A DNA stretch of 64,000 bases from Streptomyces sp. NBC_00178 (GTDB lineage: Bacteria; Actinomycetota; Actinomycetes; Streptomycetales; Streptomycetaceae): positions 7,035,501-7,099,500 of the forward strand of contig NZ_CP108143.1 of the NCBI RefSeq assembly GCF_036206005.1. Reading direction: 5' to 3'. This document shows positions 17,410 to 26,061 of this stretch, in pieces. Both the position numbers and the translations under genes were made by a program. The notes below the pieces were generated by a model, which saw only the letters and a list, made by a program, of their open reading frames with translations, ran no database searches and had not been told where the DNA came from. Positions within the stretch are counted from its first letter, which is position 1. Every line of letters begins with the position of its first letter.

Positions 17410-17586
17410 GCTCGGGTGACGTCGAGGGGGACGGGAGCGATCCGCTCGCCGTGTTCCGCGACGAGGTCGTCCAGCACTTCGGGTCTGCGCGCGCCCGCCA
17501 CGACCTGGTGGCCCGCTGGCGCCCCCGCGGACGATCTCACGCCCCAAGCCCCGGGACGGCCCACTGACGAGGAAGACGGACGACAT
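17410..17586 (-). pseudogene. truncated, frameshifted SDR oxidoreductase
   Basis: From 17586 the minus strand reads MSSVFLVSGPSRGLGREIV, a classic short-chain dehydrogenase nucleotide-binding start. After a frameshift the next part, GHQVVAGARRPEVLDDLVAEHG and VPLDVTRA, continues the family pattern in another frame. It stops there: the NNAG, catalytic YxxxK and C-terminal parts are absent. About 170 of the normal 750 bp survive. Confidence 0.75.
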
Positions 17587-17822
17587 GGAGACCCCTGTTC
17601 ATCGTCCGGCCGCGGCGACTCTCGCGTGCGAGGCACACCCGGGCCCGCGATGTTGTCGTGCTCCGGTCGGCGCGGCCGGGAGTGCCGGGCCGCCGGCCTG
17701 CGAGAGGCGCGAAGCCATCGGGCAGGCGCGGCCTTCGGCCACGGCAACCGGCCATCAGGCCCCCGGCGCGCCCGGCGGCAGGTCCGCCGCGCGGGGGAGG
17801 CCCGCCGCGTCCTTGGCCGACG

Positions 17823-18542
17823 TCATACCGCGATCCGCGTACGTATGTCGGTCAACGACCGGCGCTGACGGCCGTCGTCATCGAAGTTGGCGGGATCGAG
17901 CCAGGCGTCGAACGCCCGACGGAGCGCGGGCCACTCACCGCCGATGATCGAGAACCACGCCGTGTCACGACTGCGTCCCTTGTACACGACCGCCTGGCGG
18001 AAGGTGCCCTCGTAGTCGAATCCGAGGCGCTCCGCGGCTCTGCGCGAGGGGGCGTTGCGGCTGTCGCACTTCCACTCGTAGCGCCGGTAGCCGAGGTCGT
18101 CGAAGGCGTGGGCCATGAGGAGGAACTGGGCCTCCGTAGCGACGGTGGTGCGCTTCAGCAGAGGGGAGAACATCACGTTGCCGACCTCGATGACCCCGTT
18201 CGCGGGGTTCTGCCGCATCAGCGAGAGGGTGCCGACGGCGTTCCCGGACCGCTGGTCGACCACGGCGTAGTGCCGAGGGTCCGTGCTCGACGCGGCTTCG
18301 CGGGTCCAGGCGCCGAATTCCACCTCGGAGGCGAAGGGGCCGACGGACATGTACGTCCAGTCGCGGTCGTCCCGGGCCGAGCCGAGCGCGGCGAACAGCT
18401 CGTGGGTGTGCCGGGCGGGATCCAGGGCCTCCAGCCGGCAGTAGCGGCCGGAAAGCGTGGCGCCGGAAGGCAGCGGACGGGGGCCCCAGCCGGGCACCGG
18501 CTCACCGATGGGCTGACCGAATTCGTTGGTGTACTCAGGCAT
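17823..18542 (-). CDS. GNAT-family N-acetyltransferase (RimJ/RimL type)
   Basis: 239 residues. The GNAT core is visible in WTYMSVGPF, the acetyl-CoA-binding region around GNVMFSPLLKRTTVATEAQFLLM and YRRYEWKCDSRNAPSRRAAERLGFDYEG, close to RimJ/RimL and aminoglycoside 6'-type acetyltransferases. It transfers acetyl to an amino group of a protein or small molecule. The ATG at 18542 has GGAGAG upstream; a longer frame exists but lacks a ribosome site. It stands alone. Confidence 0.88.
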   Translation of the reverse strand: MPEYTNEFGQPIGEPVPGWGPRPLPSGATLSGRYCRLEALDPARHTHELFAALGSARDDRDWTYMSVGPFASEVEFGAWTREAASSTDPRHYAVVDQRSGNAVGTLSLMRQNPANGVIEVGNVMFSPLLKRTTVATEAQFLLMAHAFDDLGYRRYEWKCDSRNAPSRRAAERLGFDYEGTFRQAVVYKGRSRDTAWFSIIGGEWPALRRAFDAWLDPANFDDDGRQRRSLTDIRTRIAV

Positions 18543-18660
18543 GGCTCTCTCCGTACGTGACGTCGCCCGGCAACGGTACGTCGGCACGGATCCCCGGGAA
18601 CGGTCACCCCGCCCCTTCCCGTCCCCGGCCGCTGCCGTCCGGCTGCTCCCGGCGACAGCG

Positions 18661-18692
18661 GAAGGCCCCGTCCCGGTGGGGGCGGGGCCTTC
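18661..18692. terminator. rpmJ terminator
   Basis: GAAGGCCCCG and CGGGGCCTTC pair perfectly, ten bases past the rpmJ stop on the minus strand. Confidence 0.8.
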
Positions 18693-18701
18693 ACGCGGGG
18701 C

Positions 18702-18824
18702 TCAGCCCTGGCGTGCCTTGGAACGGGGCGTCTTCTTGTTGAGTACGAAGGTCACGCCACGGCGGCGCACCACCTGCGCTCCGGGCTGTGACTTCAGCGA
18801 GCGCAGAGATCCACGCACCTTCAT
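18702..18824 (-). CDS. rpmJ: 50S ribosomal protein L36, zinc-free (C-) type
   Basis: A 40-residue protein beginning MKVRGSLRSLKSQPGAQVVR and ending KARQG, clearly L36. It has no cysteine, so it is the C- paralogue that does not bind zinc and that in Streptomyces is generally made when zinc is scarce under Zur control. It stands alone, outside any ribosomal operon, as such paralogues do. AAGGAGA precedes the ATG. Upstream I see only a TGACAATG half of a Zur-like box near 18867, not a full palindrome. Confidence 0.92.
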   Translation of the reverse strand: MKVRGSLRSLKSQPGAQVVRRRGVTFVLNKKTPRSKARQG

Positions 18825-19068
18825 CGTTGTCTCCTTCCCGGACCGGCACCATGGGTGAGAGGTCCATGACAATGTCGACGGGTTCAACCCGCTGACCGGC
18901 CGGAACATTCCCGGGATGCGGCGGGCCGGCAGGTGGCGGGTGCATGCGTGCGGGGATCGTGCGGGTGGCGTGCGCACGGGCTCACGGCCGCAGGGGCGGC
19001 GCCCGCCGTTCACAGGTGCCACCCCTCCGGGCGCTTTCGCGGGCCTCACCGGCCCCCGGCCGAACGCG

Positions 19069-20529
19069 TCAGGCGTGCTGCCTGGCCTGCGCCATCTCGT
19101 GCACCCGTCCCCGGACCAGGAACCACCCGCCGACGAGCGCCGCCGCGATCAGAGGCAGGAACATCACCGTCGTCCGGCCCACGCCGCCGCCCCACCACAT
19201 CAGGAAGGCCACACCCGCGAGGAAGAGGAGTGTGACGATCTGCGTGTACGGCGCCCAGGGCAGACGGTAGGCGGGCCTCGTGACCCGGCCGTCCTGCGAG
19301 CGGTGCCAGAACACCAGGGAGCAGAGCATGATCATGCCCCAGGTCCCGAGGATCCCGATCGATGCCAGGTTCAGCACGATCTCGAATGCCTGACCCGGCA
19401 CCACGTAGTTCAGCCCGACGCCCAGGACGCCGAAGCCCGCCGTCAGCAGGATGCCGCCGTAGGGCACCTGCCCCTTGTTCATCAGGCCCGTGAACCGGGG
19501 TGCCGATCCCGACAGGGCCATGGACCGCAGGATGCGGCCGGTCGAGTAGAGGCCGGAGTTCAGGCTGGACAGCGCAGCGGTCAGGACGACGAGATTCATC
19601 ACGCCGGCGGCACCGGGCACGCCCAGCTTGTCCATGACCGTGACGAAGGGGCTCTGATCCCCGGAGTAGGCCGTGTACGGCAGCAGCAGGGCGAGGAGCA
19701 CCACCGAGCCGACGTAGAACAGTCCGACCCGCCACATGATGGAGTTGATCGCACGCGGCATGATCTTCTCGGGGTTCTCGGTCTCACCGGCGGCGACCCC
19801 GCACAGTTCCACGGACGCGTAGGCGAAGACGACGCCCTGGATCACGAGCAGCATGGGAAGTGTGCCGACGGGGAAGACGCCGCTGTCCGACACGGTCGAC
19901 AGACCGGGTGTGTGGCCGTCCACCGGGTGCTGGGTGAGTACGAGGAAGATGCCGATCAGCATGAAGGCGACCAGCGCCGCGACCTTGATGATCGCGAACC
20001 AGAACTCCATCTCGCCGAAGTACCTCACCGAGATGAGGTTGGCCGTGAGGACCACGGCGAGGGCGATCAACGCGAGGATCCACTGCGGGATGTCGCTGAA
20101 GACGCCCCAGAAGTGCGCATACGTCGCGGCCGCCGTGATGTCCGCGATCGCGGTGGTCGACCAGTTGAGGAAGTACAGCCAGCCTGCCGCGAACGCGCCC
20201 TTCTCGCCCATGAACTCACGGGCGTAGGAGACGAAGGCACCGGAGGAGGGCCGGTAGAGGATCAGCTCGCCCAGGGCTCGTACGACGAAGAACGCGAAGA
20301 CGCCGCAGACCGCGTAGGCGATGGCGAGCGAAGGCCCCGCGTCGGCCAGGCGTCCGCCGGCGCCGAGGAAGAGGCCGGTGCCGATCGCGCCACCGATGGC
20401 GATCATGTTGATGTGGCGGGACTTGAGGTCCTTGCTGTATCCGGCGTCGCCGGCGTCCACGTGGGGGGAGTTCGCCGCCGGTGCGTCGGCGGCGCGCCTA
20501 CCGGCTGCCGAGATGCTGCCGTCACTCAT
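19069..20529 (-). CDS. ansP: L-asparagine/amino-acid permease (APC superfamily, AnsP-like)
   Basis: 486 residues with twelve expected membrane spans. It closely follows the AnsP pattern: INMIAIGGAIGTGLFLGAGGRL, RALGELILYRPSSGAFVSYAREF, EFWFAIIKVAALVAFMLIGIF, AAGETENPEKIMPRAINSIMWR and VVLTAALSSLNSGLYSTGRILR. The protein imports an amino acid, most likely asparagine, with protons across the cell membrane. The cytoplasmic N-terminus is about 40 residues. It is monocistronic, with no recognised regulator beside it. Confidence 0.88.
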   Translation of the reverse strand: MSDGSISAAGRRAADAPAANSPHVDAGDAGYSKDLKSRHINMIAIGGAIGTGLFLGAGGRLADAGPSLAIAYAVCGVFAFFVVRALGELILYRPSSGAFVSYAREFMGEKGAFAAGWLYFLNWSTTAIADITAAATYAHFWGVFSDIPQWILALIALAVVLTANLISVRYFGEMEFWFAIIKVAALVAFMLIGIFLVLTQHPVDGHTPGLSTVSDSGVFPVGTLPMLLVIQGVVFAYASVELCGVAAGETENPEKIMPRAINSIMWRVGLFYVGSVVLLALLLPYTAYSGDQSPFVTVMDKLGVPGAAGVMNLVVLTAALSSLNSGLYSTGRILRSMALSGSAPRFTGLMNKGQVPYGGILLTAGFGVLGVGLNYVVPGQAFEIVLNLASIGILGTWGMIMLCSLVFWHRSQDGRVTRPAYRLPWAPYTQIVTLLFLAGVAFLMWWGGGVGRTTVMFLPLIAAALVGGWFLVRGRVHEMAQARQHA

Positions 20530-20996
20530 GGAGGGGGGTCGCCTTTGTGAGGGGAAGGTGGGTCGTTCCCGGCCGGGCCCCGTGGGGGAGGCGTCCGGCG
20601 ATGGCTCGAAGGCTCATGATCAGGAACCCTGTGATTCTGGCAGTGTGCCCAGCCCGACGAAAACAAATCTGAGGTGTTTCAGAGCTTCCGGCGCAGGAAG
20701 GAAAGTGACCGAGGAGCAGGGCCGCCCTCTCCCTGGATTTCAGCGGTCGCTTCGCGTGAGCCCCGGGGGCCAGTGCGCGGCATGCCCGCAGGCGAGGGCT
20801 CATCGTGTGTCGGCGGAATTCAATCGTGTTGCCCTCGGGACTGGACGGACTGCATCCTGTCCGTCGGCACCGCCCGGAGAGTCGTCCGTCCCCCCGTCCC
20901 GCATGCTCATGGGCCCCGGGCACGGGCCCTCCCCGGGCGCCGAGCGGGACGGCCGCACGGGCTCCGCGCCCGTGACCGAGCGAAGAGGTGGACGGC
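20530..20996. other. 467-bp divergent intergenic stretch
   Basis: Contains the promoters of ansP (leftward) and the acetyltransferase (rightward). I see no gene, strong hairpin or recognisable operator in it. Confidence 0.5.
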
Positions 20997-21563
20997 GTGA
21001 ACGACATGTGGACCGGCGAGCGGATTCGGCTGAGGGGTGTGGAACCCGACGACTGGCGAGGCTTCCGGGACCTGTCCCAGAACGCCGTCGACGTACGGAA
21101 CGCCGACATGATCGAACCCCCGCGCTCCGAGGAGAGCTTCCGTTCCTGGACCGCCGAACGCGCGGGACGGTCGCCGCAGGCCGGATCGTACTGTCTGGTG
21201 ATCGAGACCCTCGGGGAGCGGGCCTTCGCGGGCGCCGTGACGGTCGGGGAGACCGACAGCCGTGCGGGGCGGTTCAGGACGGGCACAGAGATCTCCCGCG
21301 ACCACCGCAGGAAGGGGTACGCGAGGGAGGCCACCGAGCTGGTCCTCACCTACATGTTCGCGGAGCAGCGCCACAACAAGTGCGAGGTGGAGGTGTACGC
21401 CTTCAACGAGGCGTCTCTCGGTCTCTACCGCGGGCTGGGCTTCGTCGAGGAAGGGCGGCTCCGGCAGCACGAGTACTTCGGCGGTGAGTACCACGACGTG
21501 GTGCTGCTCGGCGCGACCGCGGCCGAGCACTGGACCCGGCACCGGCGCCCTTCGGTGCGCTGA
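20997..21563 (+). CDS. GNAT-family N-acetyltransferase
   Basis: 188 residues. The GNAT fold shows in FRTGTEISRDHRRKGYAREATELVL (acetyl-CoA loop; the RRKGYA part matches Q/RxxGxG/A) and VEVYAFNEASLGLYRGLGFVEEGRLRQ. It is of the RimJ/RimL kind that acetylates N-terminal or amino groups. The GTG at 20997 follows GAAGAGGTGG; a GTG three codons earlier sits too close to the ribosome site. Ends 28 bp before the convergent sirtuin gene. Confidence 0.86.
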   Translation: MNDMWTGERIRLRGVEPDDWRGFRDLSQNAVDVRNADMIEPPRSEESFRSWTAERAGRSPQAGSYCLVIETLGERAFAGAVTVGETDSRAGRFRTGTEISRDHRRKGYAREATELVLTYMFAEQRHNKCEVEVYAFNEASLGLYRGLGFVEEGRLRQHEYFGGEYHDVVLLGATAAEHWTRHRRPSVR

Positions 21564-21590
21564 GCGCCCCGTATGCGGACCGCCCGCGCG

Positions 21591-22490
21591 TCAAGCGGAC
21601 TCGGCGGCCCCCTCGGTCGCGGGAACACCCAGCCGGTCGGCCACGGCGAGCAGCGCCGGTCCCAGCGAGAGGGCGACACGGGTGCGGGCGTGCCGGTCGC
21701 CCCGGGTCGGGTCGCGGTTGATGATGAGCACCGGCTTTCCGCCCTCGGCCGCCTGCCGGACGAAGCGGAGCCCGGACATCACCGTGAGCGAGGACCCCAG
21801 GACCAGCAGCGAGGAGGCCGCGCGGACCAGCTCGCGGCAGTGCTCGACCCGCTGCGGGGGCACCGCCTCGCCGAAGAACACCACGTCCGGTTTGAGGATC
21901 CCGCCGCAGACCATGCAGGGCACCACGCGGAAGTCCCCGACCTGCTCGTCGGTCAGGTCGGCGTCGCCGTCCGGGTTGATCGCGGCGGCCACCGGCGCGA
22001 AGCCCGCGTTGGCCTCCTCCAGCCGCCGCGCGAGTTCACGGCGCGGGCTGAGATCGCCGCACGACAGGCACACGACGCGATCCAGGCTCCCGTGGAGTTC
22101 CACGACCGTCTCGGCGCCGGCGGCCTGGTGCAGTCCGTCGACGTTCTGGGTGATCACACCGGAGAGCAGACCGTGCTGCTCGAAGGCGGCCACGGCACGG
22201 TGGCCGTCGTTGGGGCGGGCGTGGCGGAACGTGCGCCAGCCGAGATGGCTCCGCGCCCAGTAACGGCGCCGGGCCTGGGCCTCGGCGGTGAAGTCCTGGT
22301 ACGTCATCGGGGTGTGCCGGCTCAGGCTCCCGCCCTCGCCCCGGTAGTCGGGAATGCCCGACTCGGTCGAGATGCCGGCTCCGCTGAGGACCAGCACACC
22401 GCCGGTGCTCAGCGCCTCCTCCACCGGCCGCAGGTCGGTGGTGCCCGGCGACAGGCTCTCGGTGGGGGTCCAGCTCAGTGTGGGGCGCAT
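21591..22490 (-). CDS. Sir2-family NAD-dependent protein deacetylase
   Basis: 299 residues. VLSGAGISTESGIPDYRG and TQNVDGLHQAAG form the NAD site, and VVELHGSLDRVVCLSC holds the catalytic His and the first zinc CxxC; CMVC further on is the second pair. GSSLTVMSGLRFV completes the Rossmann part. It removes acetyl (or other acyl) groups from protein lysines at the cost of NAD. The second ATG (22490) is preferred because GGGAGG is six bases before it. It follows the kinase gene by 80 bp on the same strand and may belong to that operon. Confidence 0.92.
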   Translation of the reverse strand: MRPTLSWTPTESLSPGTTDLRPVEEALSTGGVLVLSGAGISTESGIPDYRGEGGSLSRHTPMTYQDFTAEAQARRRYWARSHLGWRTFRHARPNDGHRAVAAFEQHGLLSGVITQNVDGLHQAAGAETVVELHGSLDRVVCLSCGDLSPRRELARRLEEANAGFAPVAAAINPDGDADLTDEQVGDFRVVPCMVCGGILKPDVVFFGEAVPPQRVEHCRELVRAASSLLVLGSSLTVMSGLRFVRQAAEGGKPVLIINRDPTRGDRHARTRVALSLGPALLAVADRLGVPATEGAAESA

Positions 22491-22569
22491 CCGCATCCTC
22501 CCAGGGTACGGAACAGGCTCACCTCCGGCGCCGCCGCACCGTCGGGACCGCTCGGCGGACGGGACAGCT

Positions 22570-24054
22570 TCAGCCGGTGCCCTCGGTGCCCTCGGTGCCC
22601 TCTGCCTCGTCCGCGCCCTGTGCGTCGTCCGCGGTGAGCGGCAGCAGTACCTGGAAGCGGGTGTCCCCCGGTTCGGACCGCACCTGGAGTGTGCCGTGGT
22701 GCTTGTCCACCACGATCCGCCAGGAGATGTCGAGGCCGAGACCCGTACCTTCGCCCACCGGCTTGGTGGTGAAGAACGGGTCGAAGACCCGTCCCCGGAT
22801 CTCCTCGGGGATGCCGGTCCCGGTGTCGCGGAACTCCACCAGCAGCCGGTCGTGCTGGAGCGCGGTCCGGACGGTCAGCGTCGCCGGCCCGTCCGCGTCG
22901 CGCATGGCGGCGACCGCGTTGTCGATCAGGTTGGTCCACACCTGGTTGAGCTCCGCCGGGTACGCCGGGATGCCGGGCGCCGTGCGGTCGTAGTCCTTGA
23001 CGACCGAGACATGTGATCCGATCTTGGCCGAGAGCATCACCAGCGTGCTGTCGAGGAGTTCGTGGACGTCGACGGTGCGATAGGGCGCCCTGTCCAGCTG
23101 GGCGTACTGCTTGGCGGCGTCGACGAGGTGGGAGACCCGGGCCGTGGAGTCCGCGATCTCGTTCATCAGCAGCTCTGTCTCGACGGTGTAGTTCAGCCAC
23201 CCCACAGCCCCCGGGAGGATCTCCTCGTCCACGGTGAGCGCGATCTGATCCAGCCATTCGGTGTCCAGCCCCGCCTGCACGAAGGTGGGTGCGATCTGCC
23301 AGCTCTGGTCGATGCCGTGATCGTCGAGCCAGTCCGCCAGGGCGTCCTCGCGGTCGGACGCCTCCATCGCGCTGAGCGAGGGGGCTTTGGCGATCCGCTC
23401 GGCCGTGCGTTCCTGGATGTCGATCAGGCCGGCGAGGGTGTCGCGGGAGAACGACCCCTCCGCTATGACTCCTAGCTTGCGGCGCATTTTCGCCACCCGC
23501 TCCCGCAACGCGGAGGTCGCGCGGACGGCCGCGGCGGCCGGGTTGTTGAGCTCGTGGGTGAGTCCTGCGGACAGCGAGCCGAGTGCCAGCAGCCGTTCCC
23601 GCTGTCCGACGGCCCGTTGGGTGGTCTTGGAACCGAAGAAGAGCCCCTCCAGCAAATGCACGGCCATCGGGAACCACTCGCGCATGACGTTCGCGAAGGT
23701 CTCCGCGGGCAGGACGAAGAAGCGCGACGGCTCGGTGACGCGCATGGAGTTGTTGTAGACCTGCGGAACACGGTCGCCGACGTACGCCTGCATGGCTCCG
23801 GCGTACACACCCGGCTGGGAGGTGCGGGTGACCTCGACGTCGTCCCCGCCGACCCGGCGGGAGAGCACGACCGTGCCGTCGAGCATGACGTAGAAGCAGG
23901 TCGCCGGCTCTCCCTCGGCATAGACGGGGCCCGGCTGGAACAGTTCCACCCCGCCCTCGGAGCACAGTCGGCCGACCTGGTCGGGGCGGAGTTTCTCGAA
24001 GAGGAACAGTTTCGCTATCTCGTCGGCGTTGCATGTCAGTGGCGTGCCACTCAT
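22570..24054 (-). CDS. sensor histidine kinase with N-terminal cyclic-nucleotide-binding domain
   Basis: 494 residues, no membrane span. Residues ~15-135 form a cNMP-binding-type domain (YAEGEPATCFYVMLDGTVVLSRR). The kinase core follows: LGSLSAGLTHELNNPAAAAV with the phospho-acceptor His167, the N box ELNQVWTNLIDNAVAAM, G1 DTGTGIPEE, F FDPFFTTK and G2 GTGLGLDIS. Its ATG overlaps the stop of the upstream receiver-flavoprotein gene by four bases (ATGA), so the two are translated together and the receiver is the obvious phosphorylation partner. The C-terminus ends in a GTE repeat coded by three 9-bp units. The ligand of the sensor domain is not evident; the canonical cAMP phosphate-loop arginine is not clear. 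Confidence 0.92.
   Translation of the reverse strand: MSGTPLTCNADEIAKLFLFEKLRPDQVGRLCSEGGVELFQPGPVYAEGEPATCFYVMLDGTVVLSRRVGGDDVEVTRTSQPGVYAGAMQAYVGDRVPQVYNNSMRVTEPSRFFVLPAETFANVMREWFPMAVHLLEGLFFGSKTTQRAVGQRERLLALGSLSAGLTHELNNPAAAAVRATSALRERVAKMRRKLGVIAEGSFSRDTLAGLIDIQERTAERIAKAPSLSAMEASDREDALADWLDDHGIDQSWQIAPTFVQAGLDTEWLDQIALTVDEEILPGAVGWLNYTVETELLMNEIADSTARVSHLVDAAKQYAQLDRAPYRTVDVHELLDSTLVMLSAKIGSHVSVVKDYDRTAPGIPAYPAELNQVWTNLIDNAVAAMRDADGPATLTVRTALQHDRLLVEFRDTGTGIPEEIRGRVFDPFFTTKPVGEGTGLGLDISWRIVVDKHHGTLQVRSEPGDTRFQVLLPLTADDAQGADEAEGTEGTEGTG
22576..22602. repeat. three tandem 9-bp units
   Basis: GGTGCCCTC is repeated three times in the 3' end of the kinase gene and gives the Gly-Thr-Glu repeat at the protein's C-terminus. 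Copy number may vary between strains. Confidence 0.8.
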
Positions 24055-25727
24055 GTCTGCTCCAGGTAGCGGTGGACGAGCATCACGGCCATGGCTCCCT
24101 CTCCGACGGCGGACGCGACCCGCTTCGCGGACTCGGCGCGTGCGTCGCCCGCCACGAACACCCCGGGAACACTGGTCTCCAGGTGGTAGGGCGGCCGTTC
24201 CAGCTCCCAGTCCGCCGGCGGCCGCCCGTCGGGCGTCATGTCGGGACCGGCCAGGATGAACCCCCGCCTGTCGCGGAGCACCGTGCCGTCCAGCCAGTCG
24301 GTCAGCGGGGCGGCACCGATGAAGACGAACAGCCATTGTGCGTCCACGAGTTCGTTCGCCCCGCTCTGTACCTCACGCAAGGTCAGGTGTTCCAGGTGGC
24401 CGTCGCCGTGCGCGGTGTCGACGACGGTGCCGCACCGCACCCTGATGTTCGGCGTCTCCTCGATCTGCTGGATCAGGTAGTACGACATCGACGCGGCGAT
24501 CGACTCACCGCGCACCAGCAGCGTCACCGACTCGGCCGTCCGCGAGAGGTACATCGCCGCCTGCCCGGCAGAGTTGGCGCCGCCGACGACGTACACGTCG
24601 TGGCCCTGGCAGGAAGCCGCCTCCGTCAGCGCCGAGCCGTAGAACACACCACGGCCCGTCAGCTCGTCCGCGCCGCCGGAGGGGAGCTGGCGGTACGACA
24701 CGCCGGTGGCCAGGATGACACTGTGCGCGGCGATCTCCGAGCCGTCCGAGAACCGCACGATCCGCGCCGACCCGTGGGCCTCCAGGCCGGTCACCTCGCG
24801 TGTGGTGAGGACCTCGGCGCCGAACCGTCCCGCCTGCCGCATAGCCCGCTCCGTGAGCTGCCCGCCCGAGACGCCGTCCGGGAAGCCGAGGTAGTTCTCG
24901 ATCCGGGAGCTCTGTCCCGCCTGTCCGCCCGTCGCGGACCGCTCCACCAGCACCGTCCGCAGCCCCTCCGACGCGCCGTACACGGCGGCGCCCAGCCCGG
25001 CCGGACCGCCGCCGACCACCACCAGGTCGTAGAAGTCCGCCGTCGGCGTGGTCGCGAGCCCCACGTGGACGGCGAGTTCGCCGGCCTCCGGCTCGACCAG
25101 CGGCGTTCCGTCCGGGGTGATCACCACGGGCAGCCGCAACCCGTCCTGCCCGGCTGCGGAGAGCAGCCGCTGCCCTTCCGGCTCGTCCGACGAGTACCAG
25201 CGGTACGGGACCTGATTGCGTGCCAGGAACTCCCGGGTCTCCGAGGAGCGTGCCGACCAGCGGTGCCCGACCACCTTGGTGCTCGGGTGGGCCCGGTGAT
25301 GACCGGCCCGCCACGCCTGGAGCAGGTCGTCCAGGACCGGGTAGAGCTTCTCCTCCGGAGGGTCCCACGGCTTCAGCAGGTAGTGGTCGAGGTCCACGAC
25401 GTTGATCGCGTCGATCGCCGCCCCGGTGTCCGCGTACGCGGTCAGCAGGACCCGACGGGCCTCGGGGTAGACGTCCAGGGCCTGTTCGAGGAACTCGATG
25501 CCGTTCATCTGCGGCATCCGGTAGTCGGCGAGGATCACCGCGACCAGATCGCCGCGCAGTTTCAGTTCCCGCAGTGCCTGGAGTGCCGAGTCACCGGACT
25601 CCGCGCGGATCACGCGACAGGTGGCGCCGTAGCGTCGCCTGAGGTCGCGGGCGACGGCGCGGGACACCCCCGGGTCGTCATCCACGGTCATGATGACGGT
25701 CCGCTTCCGGTCTGCGGCCTCTGCCAT
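24051..25727 (-). CDS. response-regulator receiver fused to a thioredoxin-reductase-like FAD/NAD(P) oxidoreductase
   Basis: 558 residues. Residues 10-125 are a receiver domain: acidic pocket D16-D18, phospho-acceptor Asp68 in LADYRMP, Thr96 in LLTAYAD and Lys119 in YLLKPWD. A linker of about 100 residues follows, with a thioredoxin-like look (FLARNQVPYRWYSSDE). From about 230 the chain is thioredoxin-reductase-like: VVVGGGPAGLGAAVYG (FAD), GGQAGQSSRIENYLGFPDG, VYVVGGANSAGQAAM (NADPH) and a C-terminal VPGVFVAGDARA. The CxxC of true reductases is missing; the matching region reads FYGSALTEAASCQG. It probably transfers phosphorylation state into a flavin redox reaction other than dithiol exchange. 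Coupled to the histidine kinase downstream. Confidence 0.92.
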   Translation of the reverse strand: MAEAADRKRTVIMTVDDDPGVSRAVARDLRRRYGATCRVIRAESGDSALQALRELKLRGDLVAVILADYRMPQMNGIEFLEQALDVYPEARRVLLTAYADTGAAIDAINVVDLDHYLLKPWDPPEEKLYPVLDDLLQAWRAGHHRAHPSTKVVGHRWSARSSETREFLARNQVPYRWYSSDEPEGQRLLSAAGQDGLRLPVVITPDGTPLVEPEAGELAVHVGLATTPTADFYDLVVVGGGPAGLGAAVYGASEGLRTVLVERSATGGQAGQSSRIENYLGFPDGVSGGQLTERAMRQAGRFGAEVLTTREVTGLEAHGSARIVRFSDGSEIAAHSVILATGVSYRQLPSGGADELTGRGVFYGSALTEAASCQGHDVYVVGGANSAGQAAMYLSRTAESVTLLVRGESIAASMSYYLIQQIEETPNIRVRCGTVVDTAHGDGHLEHLTLREVQSGANELVDAQWLFVFIGAAPLTDWLDGTVLRDRRGFILAGPDMTPDGRPPADWELERPPYHLETSVPGVFVAGDARAESAKRVASAVGEGAMAVMLVHRYLEQT

Positions 25728-26061
25728 ACGTCCCCTACGGTCCGGAGGCCGGAACCACGGCAGGGCGGGCCCCGCTACCGCTACGGCCTCTGCCCATCGT
25801 AGGAGCCATCGTGCCGAGGCGCTCAGTCGGCGGACGGCCCCCCGCGTCGTCCGCATCGCCTCGGCGCGAGTGCGACCGCACGCGGGCCGCTTCTCGTGCG
25901 TCCCGGCATCTTGACGGGCACTGGTTCAGACCTTTAGGTTCACCGACCAAAGCCCCCTCATGCATGCAACCCGTATTCATCAGTGTGAACACGGATGTGT
26001 GTGGGCCGACGTACGGCGCACCCCCACCCCGACCCGCCGAGTACGAAAGGCCGTGACACCT
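25728..26061. other. 334-bp divergent regulatory region
   Basis: Between the receiver-flavoprotein gene and the chitinase. It has a DasR-like element at 25920-25935 and AT-richer DNA just upstream of the chitinase start. No gene seen. Confidence 0.55.
25920..25935 (+). promoter_or_regulatory. DasR-responsive element (dre)-like site
   Basis: ACTGGTTCAGACCTTT matches the dre consensus (A-C/G-TGGTCTAGACCA-C/G-T) at about 12 of 16 positions, including the ACTGGT and AGACC halves. DasR represses chitinase and N-acetylglucosamine genes in Streptomyces, and a chitinase begins about 125 bp downstream. Confidence 0.65.
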
